Assembly: GCA_947303535.1 (NCBI GenBank)
Contig: CAMYYQ010000020.1
Coordinates: forward strand, 1-9,243
Reading direction: 5' to 3'
Length of the DNA stretch: 9,243 nucleotides
Source of the DNA: an uncultured Ruminococcus sp.
GTDB lineage: Bacteria > Bacillota_A > Clostridia > Oscillospirales > Ruminococcaceae
Numbering within the stretch: position 1 is the stretch's first letter; each line of letters begins with the position of its first letter. Of the stretch, positions 1 through 7,695 are shown piece by piece. The position numbers and the translations under genes were made by a program. The notes beneath the pieces were generated by a model that searched no databases, was not told the DNA's origin, and saw only the letters and a program-made list of their open reading frames with translations.

Positions 1-1298
1 CTATCGCGCTCTCCAATATTATCCTTATGGGAGCTCTCCTTGCAGGCGGTTTTGCATACATGACCCTTCTCCCGCATGAGACAAAAGCTGATGACGAGAA
101 CCGTATGCTCACCAAATTCCCGAAATTAACTGCAAAATCATATGCAAGCGGTCAGTATACAGAGGGAATCGCTGATTATTTCGATGATACAGTCCATAAC
201 AGAGCTAATATAAAGGAATTCATCGCTGATAATCTTATGCCGCTGAAAGGCAGAAAATACGGTGACGGCGAAGACGGCGCAGAGCTTTACGGAAGCGGCG
301 CAAAGAAAAAGAAGCCTGTCAGCGTAACTACTGCTTCACAGCCAAAAGCTGATATTCTGACTACAACAACTGCTGTACAGGAGACAACTGAACCTGCTAC
401 AGAAGAACCTGCTCCTGCTGAGGGTGAGCTCACGAACAATATCCTTATCGTGAACAAACGCGGTATCACTCTTTACGGCGGCGGCTGGGGAACTGAGCTG
501 GAATACGCTTCATATCTTAATGCTTACAAGGAAAAGCTTGGAAATGTCAACGTTTATTCTATGGTGCTCCCTACTTCAAGCTCGTTCTATCTGCCTGACA
601 ACTACAAAGACCTTGCTCACAGTGAGAAGGAAGATTTTGACAATATCGACGGTGCATTGCAGAATGTTATGTCAGTTGATGCATATTCGGCTCTTAACGC
701 CCATAAAGACGAGGCTATCTACTCACGTACAGATCATCACTGGCAGCCCCTGGGGGCTTATTATGCTGCTGAGAAATTCGCACTCACAGCAGGTGTGCCT
801 TTTGCCGATCTTTCCGAGTATGAAACAGTTACTCTCCCGGGCTACGTCGGTACATTGTATATGTATACACAGAGCGCTACTCTTCTCAATAATCCCGAGG
901 ACTTCGTTTACTATAAACCAAAGTCTCCTGTAACTGTAACTCAGTACGATACACGTTTCCAGAACCCTGTTGTGGCTAATCTCCTGCTTGACCCGTCAGG
1001 TATGCCGAATTCGGGATACTATATGGTATTCGGCTCTGACGAGAGGATAGTCCATGTGAATACTGAGTGTAAGAACGGAAGAACTCTCGTTATCTTCAAG
1101 GACAGCTACGGAAACGCTCTCCTGCCTATGCTCACAAGCTCGTTCGAGAACATCTACCTCTGCGATATCCGCTATTTTGACCTTAATGCCATTGATTTCA
1201 TCAATCAGGTGGGTGCTACAGACCTGCTGTTCTCGATGTGTTCGTTCTCGGCTGTAGGCGTGAACAGAAACAGTATATACAACAATCTTATCAGATAA
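1..1298 (+). CDS. DHHW family membrane-anchored AlgX/DltD-like protein, 5'-partial
   Basis: The frame is open to the left edge (first full codon at 3). The ATG at 27 has no ribosome site and lies inside a hydrophobic stretch (bases 3-75), so the true start is probably upstream of the window. That stretch looks like a signal anchor, placing the rest of the protein outside the cell. A TDHHW motif sits at 729-743 and KDSYGN at about 1098-1115. By analogy with AlgJ/AlgX, where D-x-H-W and a downstream Ser form a SGNH-like triad, the candidates are Asp 732-734, His 738-740 and Ser 1104-1106. A Lys then Thr/Pro/Ala-rich stretch (about 300-430) splits the N-terminal part from the SGNH-like part. DHHW proteins are typically encoded next to MBOAT acyltransferases and are thought to help O-acylate extracellular glycans. 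It ends nine bases before the FkbH-like gene, in one operon. The family call is firm; the substrate is unknown. Confidence 0.85.
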   Translation, partial: IALSNIILMGALLAGGFAYMTLLPHETKADDENRMLTKFPKLTAKSYASGQYTEGIADYFDDTVHNRANIKEFIADNLMPLKGRKYGDGEDGAELYGSGAKKKKPVSVTTASQPKADILTTTTAVQETTEPATEEPAPAEGELTNNILIVNKRGITLYGGGWGTELEYASYLNAYKEKLGNVNVYSMVLPTSSSFYLPDNYKDLAHSEKEDFDNIDGALQNVMSVDAYSALNAHKDEAIYSRTDHHWQPLGAYYAAEKFALTAGVPFADLSEYETVTLPGYVGTLYMYTQSATLLNNPEDFVYYKPKSPVTVTQYDTRFQNPVVANLLLDPSGMPNSGYYMVFGSDERIVHVNTECKNGRTLVIFKDSYGNALLPMLTSSFENIYLCDIRYFDLNAIDFINQVGATDLLFSMCSFSAVGVNRNSIYNNLIR

Positions 1299-1307
1299 GG
1301 AGACATA

Positions 1308-3104
1308 ATGAAAGAGCTTGATTTTCCTTTTGATGCTGCTTATATAATGAGAAAAAAGCGCGGTCTTCGCAAAGAGCTTCTTAGTGACGGCAGCGTCCGC
1401 ATAAAGAAAAAGATCGCTGTTCTCGGCGGTTCAACTACCGATCATATCGTTTCAGCTCTTGAGCTTTTCCTGCTTAATTCAGGCATTGAACCTGAGTTTT
1501 ATCAGTCAGAATACAATAAATTCTACGAGGACGCTGTTTTCGGCAATGCCGAGCTTGACAGCTTCTCCCCTGATATAATCTATATCCATACGACTTCGAG
1601 AAATCTTACTCTTGTTCCCGATAGCCCTTTGGAAACTGCCGAAAGCGTTCAGTCAAGGCTCGATGAACAGGAAAACATATTCAGACAGGTCTGGAAAAGT
1701 CTTGAAAACCGCTTCCACTGCCCTGTTATTCAGAATAATTTCGAGCTTCCCCTCTTCCGCCGCTCAGGCAGCTTCGACGGCTGGAACACCTGCGGTCAGG
1801 CTGCTTTTATCCAACGCATGAACGTTTTTGTGTCGGACTGGGCGCGTACGCATAAGGGCTTTTTTGTGAATGACATAAACTACCTTTCATCAGTCTGCGG
1901 ACTTACCAAATGGCATAATGCTGATGACTGGTATCTCTATAAATACGCCATGAGCACAGAAGTTATCCCCGACCTTGCCTACAGCATCGCCTGTATCATC
2001 AAGTCGGTATACGGCAAAAACAAAAAGGTCATCGACCTTGACCTTGATAACACACTATGGGGCGGCGTTATCGGCGACGACGGTCAGGAGGGTATCGAGA
2101 TAGGTCCCGAAACTGCCACAGGACAGTCATTCAGCGAATTCCAGTCTTTTCTCAAAGGCTATAAGGACTACGGTGTGCTCCTTGCCGTATGCTCAAAAAA
2201 CGAAGAGGAAAATGCTCTTCTCGGATTGAAGCACCCAAGCAGTATACTTGCTCCCGAAGATTTTGTGTCCATAAAGGCAAACTGGCAGCCAAAGGATCAG
2301 AATATTGCGGAGTCGGCTGACGAGCTTTCACTTGGCATAGACTCTTTCGTATTCCTTGACGATAATCCTGCGGAATGTGCTATAGTTGAGGGACAGCTAC
2401 CCTCAGTGCAGACAGTTCCTGTAACAAGCGTACACGACGCTATGTATATGCTTTCAAGAAGCGGATTTTTTGAGATCACTTCCCTTTCCGATGATGATAT
2501 GCACCGCTCGGAGATGTATGCGGCAAATGCTAAAAGAGCTGCTCAGCAGAAGCAGTTCGGAAACTATGCCGATTATCTGCTGAGCCTTGATATGACGGCT
2601 GTTATAAGCGGGTTTGAGCCTGTTTACATTCAGCGTGTGACTCAGCTCACCAACAAGAGCAATCAGTTCAATCTGACAACAAGACGTTATACCGAAAATG
2701 AGATACAGCAGCTAAGCAACAGCAGCGACCATATCTGTCTCTGCGGTCAGCTCAGTGATAAATTCGGCGACAACGGCATAGTTTCAGTAGTTATCGGAAA
2801 GATCAACGGCAATGTCCTCGATATCGAGCTGTGGCTCATGAGCTGCCGCGTTCTCAAACGTGATATGGAGCTTGCCATGCTGGACGAGCTTGTAAGTCAG
2901 GCTAAGCGCAGAGACATCACAAGGCTTAACGGCTATTACTACAAAACTGCAAAAAACAATATGGTATCGGAGCTGTATGGTGAATTCGGATTCACTCTTG
3001 ATGAAAAAGCCGAAAACGGCGACTCTGTGTGGCATCTTGATATCACTGACTATAAAAAGAAAAATAAAGTCATAAAAACAAAAGAAAAGGAGCTTATAAA
3101 ATGA
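1308..3104 (+). CDS. FkbH-like HAD-IIIC family protein (SGNH-HAD-GNAT), probable glyceryl-ACP synthase
   Basis: Three parts are visible. The N-terminal SGNH-like region (about residues 35-225) begins with a GGST motif at 40-43. The HAD core has motif I DLDNTLWGG with Asp245 and Asp247, a CSKNEE segment (Cys295-Ser296-Lys297) and a DDNPAE motif at 351-356. The C-terminal GNAT-like domain (about 430-585) has the family blocks QLTNKSNQFNLTTRRYT, DKFGDNG and WLMSCRVL (Cys513). Characterised FkbH relatives of polyketide pathways take the three-carbon unit of 1,3-bisphosphoglycerate, remove phosphate and pass glyceryl via an enzyme thioester to a carrier protein. All HAD catalytic positions are present here, so an active enzyme is likely; C295 and C513 are the candidate thioester cysteines. 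The start at 1308 has AAGGAG at 1297-1302. The 3' end overlaps the ACP gene by ATGA, matching a dedicated carrier. Family is certain; acyl identity is inferred. The protein has no signal peptide and should be cytoplasmic. Confidence 0.92.
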   Translation: MKELDFPFDAAYIMRKKRGLRKELLSDGSVRIKKKIAVLGGSTTDHIVSALELFLLNSGIEPEFYQSEYNKFYEDAVFGNAELDSFSPDIIYIHTTSRNLTLVPDSPLETAESVQSRLDEQENIFRQVWKSLENRFHCPVIQNNFELPLFRRSGSFDGWNTCGQAAFIQRMNVFVSDWARTHKGFFVNDINYLSSVCGLTKWHNADDWYLYKYAMSTEVIPDLAYSIACIIKSVYGKNKKVIDLDLDNTLWGGVIGDDGQEGIEIGPETATGQSFSEFQSFLKGYKDYGVLLAVCSKNEEENALLGLKHPSSILAPEDFVSIKANWQPKDQNIAESADELSLGIDSFVFLDDNPAECAIVEGQLPSVQTVPVTSVHDAMYMLSRSGFFEITSLSDDDMHRSEMYAANAKRAAQQKQFGNYADYLLSLDMTAVISGFEPVYIQRVTQLTNKSNQFNLTTRRYTENEIQQLSNSSDHICLCGQLSDKFGDNGIVSVVIGKINGNVLDIELWLMSCRVLKRDMELAMLDELVSQAKRRDITRLNGYYYKTAKNNMVSELYGEFGFTLDEKAENGDSVWHLDITDYKKKNKVIKTKEKELIK

Positions 3105-3343
3105 ACACTAACGAAATAATCCCAAGACTTAATGAGGTTTTCCGTGATGTTTTCGGAGACTCTTCTATCTCGGTCACAGCTTCTACTACAGCAGACGATA
3201 TAGATGACTGGGACAGCATCGAGCACATCAACCTCATTGGTGCTGTTGAGGCTGAATTCGGTATGCGCTTTAAGATGCGCGAAGTCTCAGGCATGAAAAA
3301 TGTGGGAGAAATGATAAATATTATCGCAGAAAGAGGAAAATAA
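3101..3343 (+). CDS. Acyl carrier protein, partner of the FkbH-like enzyme
   Basis: An 80-residue stand-alone carrier protein of normal ACP length. The phosphopantetheine site is the Ser39 of DDWDSIEH (residues 35-42), followed by the helix II/III pattern INLIGAVEAEFGMRF. The WDS-I/L-xH-xxLI form is the version usually seen in carriers adjacent to FkbH genes, rather than the DSLD form of fatty-acid AcpP. It probably holds a three-carbon acyl group as a thioester in the cytoplasm and presents it to a membrane acyltransferase, as DltC does for D-alanine. A strong AAAAGGAG lies at 3085-3092. The start overlaps the end of the FkbH-like gene (ATGA), indicating translational coupling and matched amounts. 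A phosphopantetheinyl transferase must act on it; none is in the window. Confidence 0.92.
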   Translation: MNTNEIIPRLNEVFRDVFGDSSISVTASTTADDIDDWDSIEHINLIGAVEAEFGMRFKMREVSGMKNVGEMINIIAERGK

Positions 3344-4203
3344 TGGGTAAGAAATTTTCCCAAAAAACTAAAAAAAAACTGAAGATACTCCTTATACTGT
3401 TCATTATATATGTTATCCTCACTGCATGGGGATATGTGATGCAAACAGTAAAATACAAGGTGAAGTCCGACAAACTGGATAAGGGTCTGAGGATAGTATT
3501 CATCTCCGATCTGCATAACTGCTTTTACGGCGGTACAGACCAGTCGGCTCTCATTGATAAGGTACATGATGCTGCTCCCGATATCGTTGTATTCGGCGGC
3601 GATATCATTGATATGTGGGGCGGTACCAAACACGCCCTCACCCTTATGAGAGCTCTCAGCAGCGAGTATCCCTGTTTCTATTCCCCGGGCAACCACGAAG
3701 AAATGAGAAGCGATGTCGAGGATTTTTACAATAAAGCAAGGAAGATATGTCCTTTGCTTATCGGCGAAAATTACGCAGATATCACTGTAAACGGTCAGGA
3801 TATACGCCTTTTCGGTGCTATAAATGCTCAGGCGTGCAATAAGTATTCGACTCAGCTTCAGGAGTGCTTTGATAATATGGACAATGAGCATTACAATATA
3901 CTTGTTGCTCATCACCCAGAAGATATCGACAGCTATCTCGGCGAAGGCTGCGATACCGACAAAGATTTCGACCTTATACTCTCGGGACACGCTCACGGCG
4001 GTCAGTGGAGAATACCAAAGCTCCTCGATCAGGGACTTTATGCCCCTCAGCAGGGAATGTTCCCGAAATATACCACGGGTATGTATGAGTACGGAGACAC
4101 TGTACATATAATAAGCCGCGGACTTGCAAAGCCACTCAGAATGATATTCATACCAAGGATTTTCAATCGTCCTGAGTTTTCTATCATAGATATAAACAGA
4201 TAA
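3343..4203 (+). CDS. Membrane-anchored calcineurin-like metallophosphoesterase (YkuE/YaeI type)
   Basis: This 286-residue protein starts with a Lys-rich N-terminus and one hydrophobic segment (about residues 12-31). The positive-inside rule then places the catalytic domain outside the cell. The five metal-binding blocks of calcineurin-like phosphoesterases are intact and in order: ISDLH with Asp56 and His58, GGDIID with Asp87, GNHEE with Asn117 and His118, AHHP with His190-His191, and SGHAHGGQ with His216 and His218. This spacing and the GHAHGGQ ending fit the YaeI/YkuE subgroup, which acts on phosphodiester or pyrophosphate lipids. The start codon overlaps the stop of the ACP gene (TAATG), with AGAGGA at 3332-3337. 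It is the last gene of the left operon, so a role in lipid-linked glycan or polymer turnover fits, but the substrate cannot be read from the sequence. Confidence 0.9.
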   Translation: MGKKFSQKTKKKLKILLILFIIYVILTAWGYVMQTVKYKVKSDKLDKGLRIVFISDLHNCFYGGTDQSALIDKVHDAAPDIVVFGGDIIDMWGGTKHALTLMRALSSEYPCFYSPGNHEEMRSDVEDFYNKARKICPLLIGENYADITVNGQDIRLFGAINAQACNKYSTQLQECFDNMDNEHYNILVAHHPEDIDSYLGEGCDTDKDFDLILSGHAHGGQWRIPKLLDQGLYAPQQGMFPKYTTGMYEYGDTVHIISRGLAKPLRMIFIPRIFNRPEFSIIDINR

Positions 4204-4237
4204 AAATGCCTGTATTTCCAAGAAAAATAAAAAACAC

Positions 4238-4266
4238 TTGTAATTTCAAACGAATAATGATATAAT
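4238..4266 (+). promoter_or_regulatory. Sigma-A type promoter with extended -10, upstream of the rRNA methyltransferase gene
   Basis: TTGTAA at 4238-4243 and a perfect TATAAT at 4261-4266 are exactly 17 bases apart, and TG at 4258-4259 makes an extended -10. Transcription would begin near 4273 and give a leader of about 75 bases. No hairpin terminator is visible between the end of the phosphoesterase gene at 4203 and this promoter. The rest of 4204-4347 is AT-rich with no other feature except the hairpin near the start codon. Confidence 0.8.
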
Positions 4267-4310
4267 AGGAATGATATTTCGTTTTAAGCAAGTATCACAA
4301 AACACAGAAC

Positions 4311-4337
4311 AAAAGGAGCATGGGCAGCTTTGTGCCC
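4311..4337 (+). promoter_or_regulatory. Distant Shine-Dalgarno plus hairpin before the methyltransferase start
   Basis: AAAAGGAG at 4311-4318 is the only good ribosome site, but the start codon is at 4348, about 29 bases away. Between them GGGCA (4322-4326) and TGCCC (4333-4337) can form a five-base-pair hairpin with a six-base loop. Folding would shorten the effective distance to roughly 13 bases. An in-frame TAA at 4342-4344 rules out an earlier start. Confidence 0.45.
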
Positions 4338-4347
4338 TCTGTAAGAT

Positions 4348-5109
4348 ATGGAAAAAGAGAAAAATACTACAGAAGCGTCCGAAAATATGATCTGCGGACG
4401 TAATCCGGTTATCGAAGCACTAAAATCAGGTGCTAACCTTGATACTATATATATCAACGGTAACGGCGGAAGCCTCGGTGTTATCCGCCGACTTGCAAAA
4501 GAAAATGGCATCGTTGTAAAAGATGCCGATGATAAAAAGCTCTCAAGACTGTCAGGCGGTGCTTCTCATCAGGGCGTTGTTGCCGAAGGAGCCTGCGGAG
4601 AATATGTTTCCGTTGAGGATATCCTCGCTGTTTCACGGAAAAAAGGCACAAAGCCTTTCATTATAATCTGTGATGAGATCGAAGATCTACATAACCTCGG
4701 TGCTATTATCCGTACTGCCGAAACATCGGGAGCTGACGGCGTTATCATACCGAAGCGCAGAAGCGCTTCCCTTAACGCTACTGTTTTCAAGACATCAGCA
4801 GGTGCAGCAAATTATGTGCCTGTTGCAAGAGTCTCAAATCTTGCCAGCTGTATCGACACCCTCAAGGAAAACGGTGTGTGGATATACGGCACCGATGCCT
4901 CGGGTACTGATTATTCCGAGACCGATTTTACGGGCGGAGTTGCTCTTATTATCGGCTCTGAGGGCTTCGGCATGAGCAAGCTTATACAAAAAAAATGCGA
5001 TTTTATGATAAAACTCCCTATGCTTGGAAAAATAAATTCACTCAATGCTTCCGTCGCAGCAGGTATCTTTATGTATGAGGTGCTGCGTCAGCGCAGAGGC
5101 AATAACTAA
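4348..5109 (+). CDS. rlmB: 23S rRNA 2'-O-ribose methyltransferase, RlmB/TrmH (SpoU) family
   Basis: A 253-residue SpoU-family enzyme of usual length. It has an N-terminal substrate-binding domain (ICGRNPVIEAL at about 15-25) and then the knotted methyltransferase fold. The three family motifs are present: motif 1 DLHNLGAIIRTAE with Asn116 and Arg122, motif 2 IIGSEGFGM around Glu205, and motif 3 LPMLGKINSLNASVA at 223-237. These bind S-adenosylmethionine and catalyse ribose 2'-O-methylation, most likely of 23S rRNA guanosine (position 2251 in E. coli), although closely related paralogs methylate other sites. The start is fixed at 4348 because an in-frame stop lies two codons upstream and the next ATG (4387) has no ribosome site. 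It is driven by the promoter at 4238-4266 and is followed after ten bases by the pseudo-ATPase gene. Confidence 0.92.
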   Translation: MEKEKNTTEASENMICGRNPVIEALKSGANLDTIYINGNGGSLGVIRRLAKENGIVVKDADDKKLSRLSGGASHQGVVAEGACGEYVSVEDILAVSRKKGTKPFIIICDEIEDLHNLGAIIRTAETSGADGVIIPKRRSASLNATVFKTSAGAANYVPVARVSNLASCIDTLKENGVWIYGTDASGTDYSETDFTGGVALIIGSEGFGMSKLIQKKCDFMIKLPMLGKINSLNASVAAGIFMYEVLRQRRGNN

Positions 5110-5119
5110 GGAGATAATT

Positions 5120-7651
5120 ATGTCGGAACAGAAACCATCGCTGGAGGCTATTCTTGACGAGTACTCTCCCGATAACAACGAACCCAAGACTAAAGTGGGC
5201 AGAGTAGATGCCCAGAAGATCATAAATTCAACTGTAGACTCACCCGACATTGTTCAGAAAGCTAAATCAAGACCTCCCGTTTCACATGAGAAATCCGCGC
5301 TTTTTGACAACGCGCTCCGCAACGAACAGCCTGCGGACGCAGTCAAGCCTGCCGACCTTTCACGGCACAAGATAGCCGTTGTAAGCTCGGACGCAATGAG
5401 CGAGATACGGACAAATCCTCAGCGAAAGGTCATTCCGTCAGGTGTTGTCACCCCGGTACAGATGAATCCCGATGAAGCTCCCAAAATAAGGCGTATGAGC
5501 GAATCTACCCGCGCCAAGGAAGCTGACGGTAAAAAATATAAAAAGAAGCGCAAGGGCAGAAAGGATAACGACTACACCTACGCTAAGGAAACTCCCGACG
5601 GAGAGTATATGTATGCTCCGCCTGAGTTCAAAAAGAAAAAGCGAAGCAGGATACAGATAATCCAGGCTGCCGAAAGTCCTGAGGGACGCAAGCAGATAAC
5701 CGATATCGTTCCGTCACCTGCTGCTGTTGAGGCTGCAAAGCCTGTTGAGCCTGCTCCGAGAGCTGAGCTCACAAGCATAAACCTCAGCGAAAAGGCACAG
5801 ATAGACGCAGGTCAGCTCGATGTACACATAACTCAAGAAGCTGACGAGTATATGTCGGTACATTCAAAGCGCAAGCGTACAAAACGTATCGTTGACTTCA
5901 ATTATTACGGCGATGTTGAAGATGTGGGACGAGATATATATGAGCTGAAAAGCACGATTTCCGTCAGAGTAGTTATTCTCGCTATGACGGCTTTTCTGAG
6001 CCTGTTCATCACTATATCCAACCAGTTCCAGCTGCCGCTGCTGGATTTTCTGAGTATGTCGCATATCAAGACATATCTCACTACACATCTGGTGCTTGGT
6101 ATTATTTCCATACTGTCGTCAATGGCTGTCATCACAAAGGGCGTGAAAAAGCTTGTAAGCCTGAAAGCAGACAGCGATTCTATGACAGCTGTTACAGCTC
6201 TTTCCTGTCTCATTGCTATCATACCTGCATTTCTGAGACCGGGACTTGTTACAACGGAAAATATACACATCTATATGCCAGTGGGTATCCTTGCTCTGTT
6301 TATCAATGCAGTTGGCAAACTCCTTATTATAAGGCGTGCGGCAAGGAACTTCAAATTCGTTTCAAAGAATTTCGACCGTCACGGCGTTACCTACGTTACT
6401 GATGAAGAACGCGCTGAACGCATAACCCGCGGAACACTCGGCGACTTCCCTATTCTCGCTTCTATGAGAAAAACGGACTTTCTCACCGATTTTCTGCGAT
6501 ATACCTATTCATCTGATATGACCGATGAATACTGCAAAAAAGCAACTCCTATATGCTTTATCGCTTCGATCATCGTTGCTTTCTTCCTTACGTTCTTCTG
6601 CAAGGGTACTTTCTTCAATCTTGACTCCGCTGCATTCGGATTTTCAATATTCAGTATGCTCATATGCGCTACTTCCTGTATCGCTATGCCGTTCGTAGTC
6701 AACATACCTCTGGAGAATGTTTCAAACAGCGCTATCAGGAACAAAGGCATAATGCTTGGATATCAGAGCGTTGACGACTTCTATGACACTAACTCGATAC
6801 TTGTTGACGCAGGTTCGCTTTTCCCTGAGGGTACTGTAAGACTTGACGGTATCAAGGTATTCTCAAATACAAAGCTTGATGAAGCTCTTCTTGAAGCTGC
6901 AAGCCTTACTGCTACGGCAGGAAGCATAATGTCTCAGCTTTTCACTGACGTTATCGCAGGCAGAAACGGTGTGCTCTACCCTATCGAAAATTACTCCTAT
7001 GAGGAGGGTATGGGTATGTGCGGCTGGATAAACAACAAGAGAGTCCTCTTCGGCAACCGCGAGCTTATGACGAGCCACAACATCGAAGGCGTTCCTACAA
7101 AAACTCAGGAAGCCGAAATGATAGACGGCAAAAAGGACGCGATGTATCTTTCGATATCAGGCAATCTTGCTGCGATGTTCGTAGTTGATATAGTTGCAGA
7201 CCGTTATGTAAAGAAATGGTCGAGGAAACTCTGCAAAAACAAGATATGCTTATTTGTAAAGAGCATTGATCCCTGCATCACCGTTAAAAAACTCAATTCT
7301 CTTTTCGGTATACCCGAGGATATGGCAAGGATACTTCCCAAAAAGCTCCATGAGGACTTCTATGAGGAGACCAAAAAGGCTGTACGTCTCAGCTCTTCAA
7401 TGGCTACTACAGGTAAATTCTCCTCACTTGCCGAGCTTCTCATCGGCACTAAGGTAGTTCATACCTCTGCTATTATCGGACTTATCCTACAGACTGCATC
7501 TATACTTCTCGGCTTCGGACTGTGTATGCTTCTGATACTTTCAAAGGCATTCCGCTCCAATTATGTGTATATGTCGGCTACTGCACTGACCGTTTATAAC
7601 CTGGTCTGGGCTGCTGTCACATACATTGCCGTAAGCATCAAAAAAACATAA
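5120..7651 (+). CDS. P1B-type ATPase-like membrane protein lacking catalytic motifs (pseudo-ATPase)
   Basis: The 843-residue frame starts at 5120, with TAAGGAG at 5107-5113; the open frame extends upstream into the methyltransferase gene but without a ribosome site. Residues 1-280 are polar and low-complexity with Lys/Arg clusters and no metal-binding CxxC domain. Eight hydrophobic segments follow: about 282-303, 322-342, 355-374, 384-405, 476-496, 504-530, 781-812 and 815-838. This is the P1B metal ATPase topology, with a P/N-domain-like region between segments 6 and 7. Recognisable landmarks are DEALLEAASL, GMGMCG and KRVLFGNRELM (GNR at 645-647). The key motifs are lost. DKTGTLTEG reads DAGSLFPEG (Asp563 kept), GDGxND reads TTGKFS (763-768), the TGD region reads KSID (714-717), the SEHP motif is absent, CPC is TSC (518-520), and the actuator loop is short with no TGE. 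Ion pumping is therefore unlikely; a scaffold or sensor role is possible but unproven. Confidence 0.8.
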   Translation: MSEQKPSLEAILDEYSPDNNEPKTKVGRVDAQKIINSTVDSPDIVQKAKSRPPVSHEKSALFDNALRNEQPADAVKPADLSRHKIAVVSSDAMSEIRTNPQRKVIPSGVVTPVQMNPDEAPKIRRMSESTRAKEADGKKYKKKRKGRKDNDYTYAKETPDGEYMYAPPEFKKKKRSRIQIIQAAESPEGRKQITDIVPSPAAVEAAKPVEPAPRAELTSINLSEKAQIDAGQLDVHITQEADEYMSVHSKRKRTKRIVDFNYYGDVEDVGRDIYELKSTISVRVVILAMTAFLSLFITISNQFQLPLLDFLSMSHIKTYLTTHLVLGIISILSSMAVITKGVKKLVSLKADSDSMTAVTALSCLIAIIPAFLRPGLVTTENIHIYMPVGILALFINAVGKLLIIRRAARNFKFVSKNFDRHGVTYVTDEERAERITRGTLGDFPILASMRKTDFLTDFLRYTYSSDMTDEYCKKATPICFIASIIVAFFLTFFCKGTFFNLDSAAFGFSIFSMLICATSCIAMPFVVNIPLENVSNSAIRNKGIMLGYQSVDDFYDTNSILVDAGSLFPEGTVRLDGIKVFSNTKLDEALLEAASLTATAGSIMSQLFTDVIAGRNGVLYPIENYSYEEGMGMCGWINNKRVLFGNRELMTSHNIEGVPTKTQEAEMIDGKKDAMYLSISGNLAAMFVVDIVADRYVKKWSRKLCKNKICLFVKSIDPCITVKKLNSLFGIPEDMARILPKKLHEDFYEETKKAVRLSSSMATTGKFSSLAELLIGTKVVHTSAIIGLILQTASILLGFGLCMLLILSKAFRSNYVYMSATALTVYNLVWAAVTYIAVSIKKT

Positions 7652-7659
7652 ATAATCAG

Positions 7660-7695
7660 AGAACCTGTATCTTCCGCAACGTTGATACAGGTTCT
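7660..7695 (+). other. Intergenic perfect hairpin, 12-bp stem
   Basis: AGAACCTGTATC at 7660-7671 and GATACAGGTTCT at 7684-7695 are perfect inverted repeats around a 12-base loop. They lie in the 67-base gap between the pseudo-ATPase and LCP genes. The bases after it (TTAAAGCATAG) are not a U-tract, so it is not a standard intrinsic terminator in this direction. It may be an attenuator, an RNA-processing or stability element, or a protein-binding palindrome. No promoter is evident between it and the LCP ribosome site. Confidence 0.6.

Noticed and set aside
520..933. 137-codon + strand frame inside the DHHW gene
   Set aside because: It is out of frame with a clearly conserved protein, with no ribosome site and no recognisable domain.
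3094..4221. 375-codon open frame on the minus strand
   Set aside because: It lies opposite the ACP and phosphoesterase genes, both of which have clear family motifs and ribosome sites. It shows no recognisable domain and is a shadow of their codon use.
4320..4403. 27-codon upstream frame starting at ATG 4320
   Set aside because: Only one base separates GGAG from this ATG, too close for efficient initiation, and the peptide resembles nothing known.
5045..5119. Earlier start for the pseudo-ATPase gene
   Set aside because: The frame is open, but it lies inside the methyltransferase gene and lacks a ribosome site, whereas 5120 has TAAGGAG at proper spacing.
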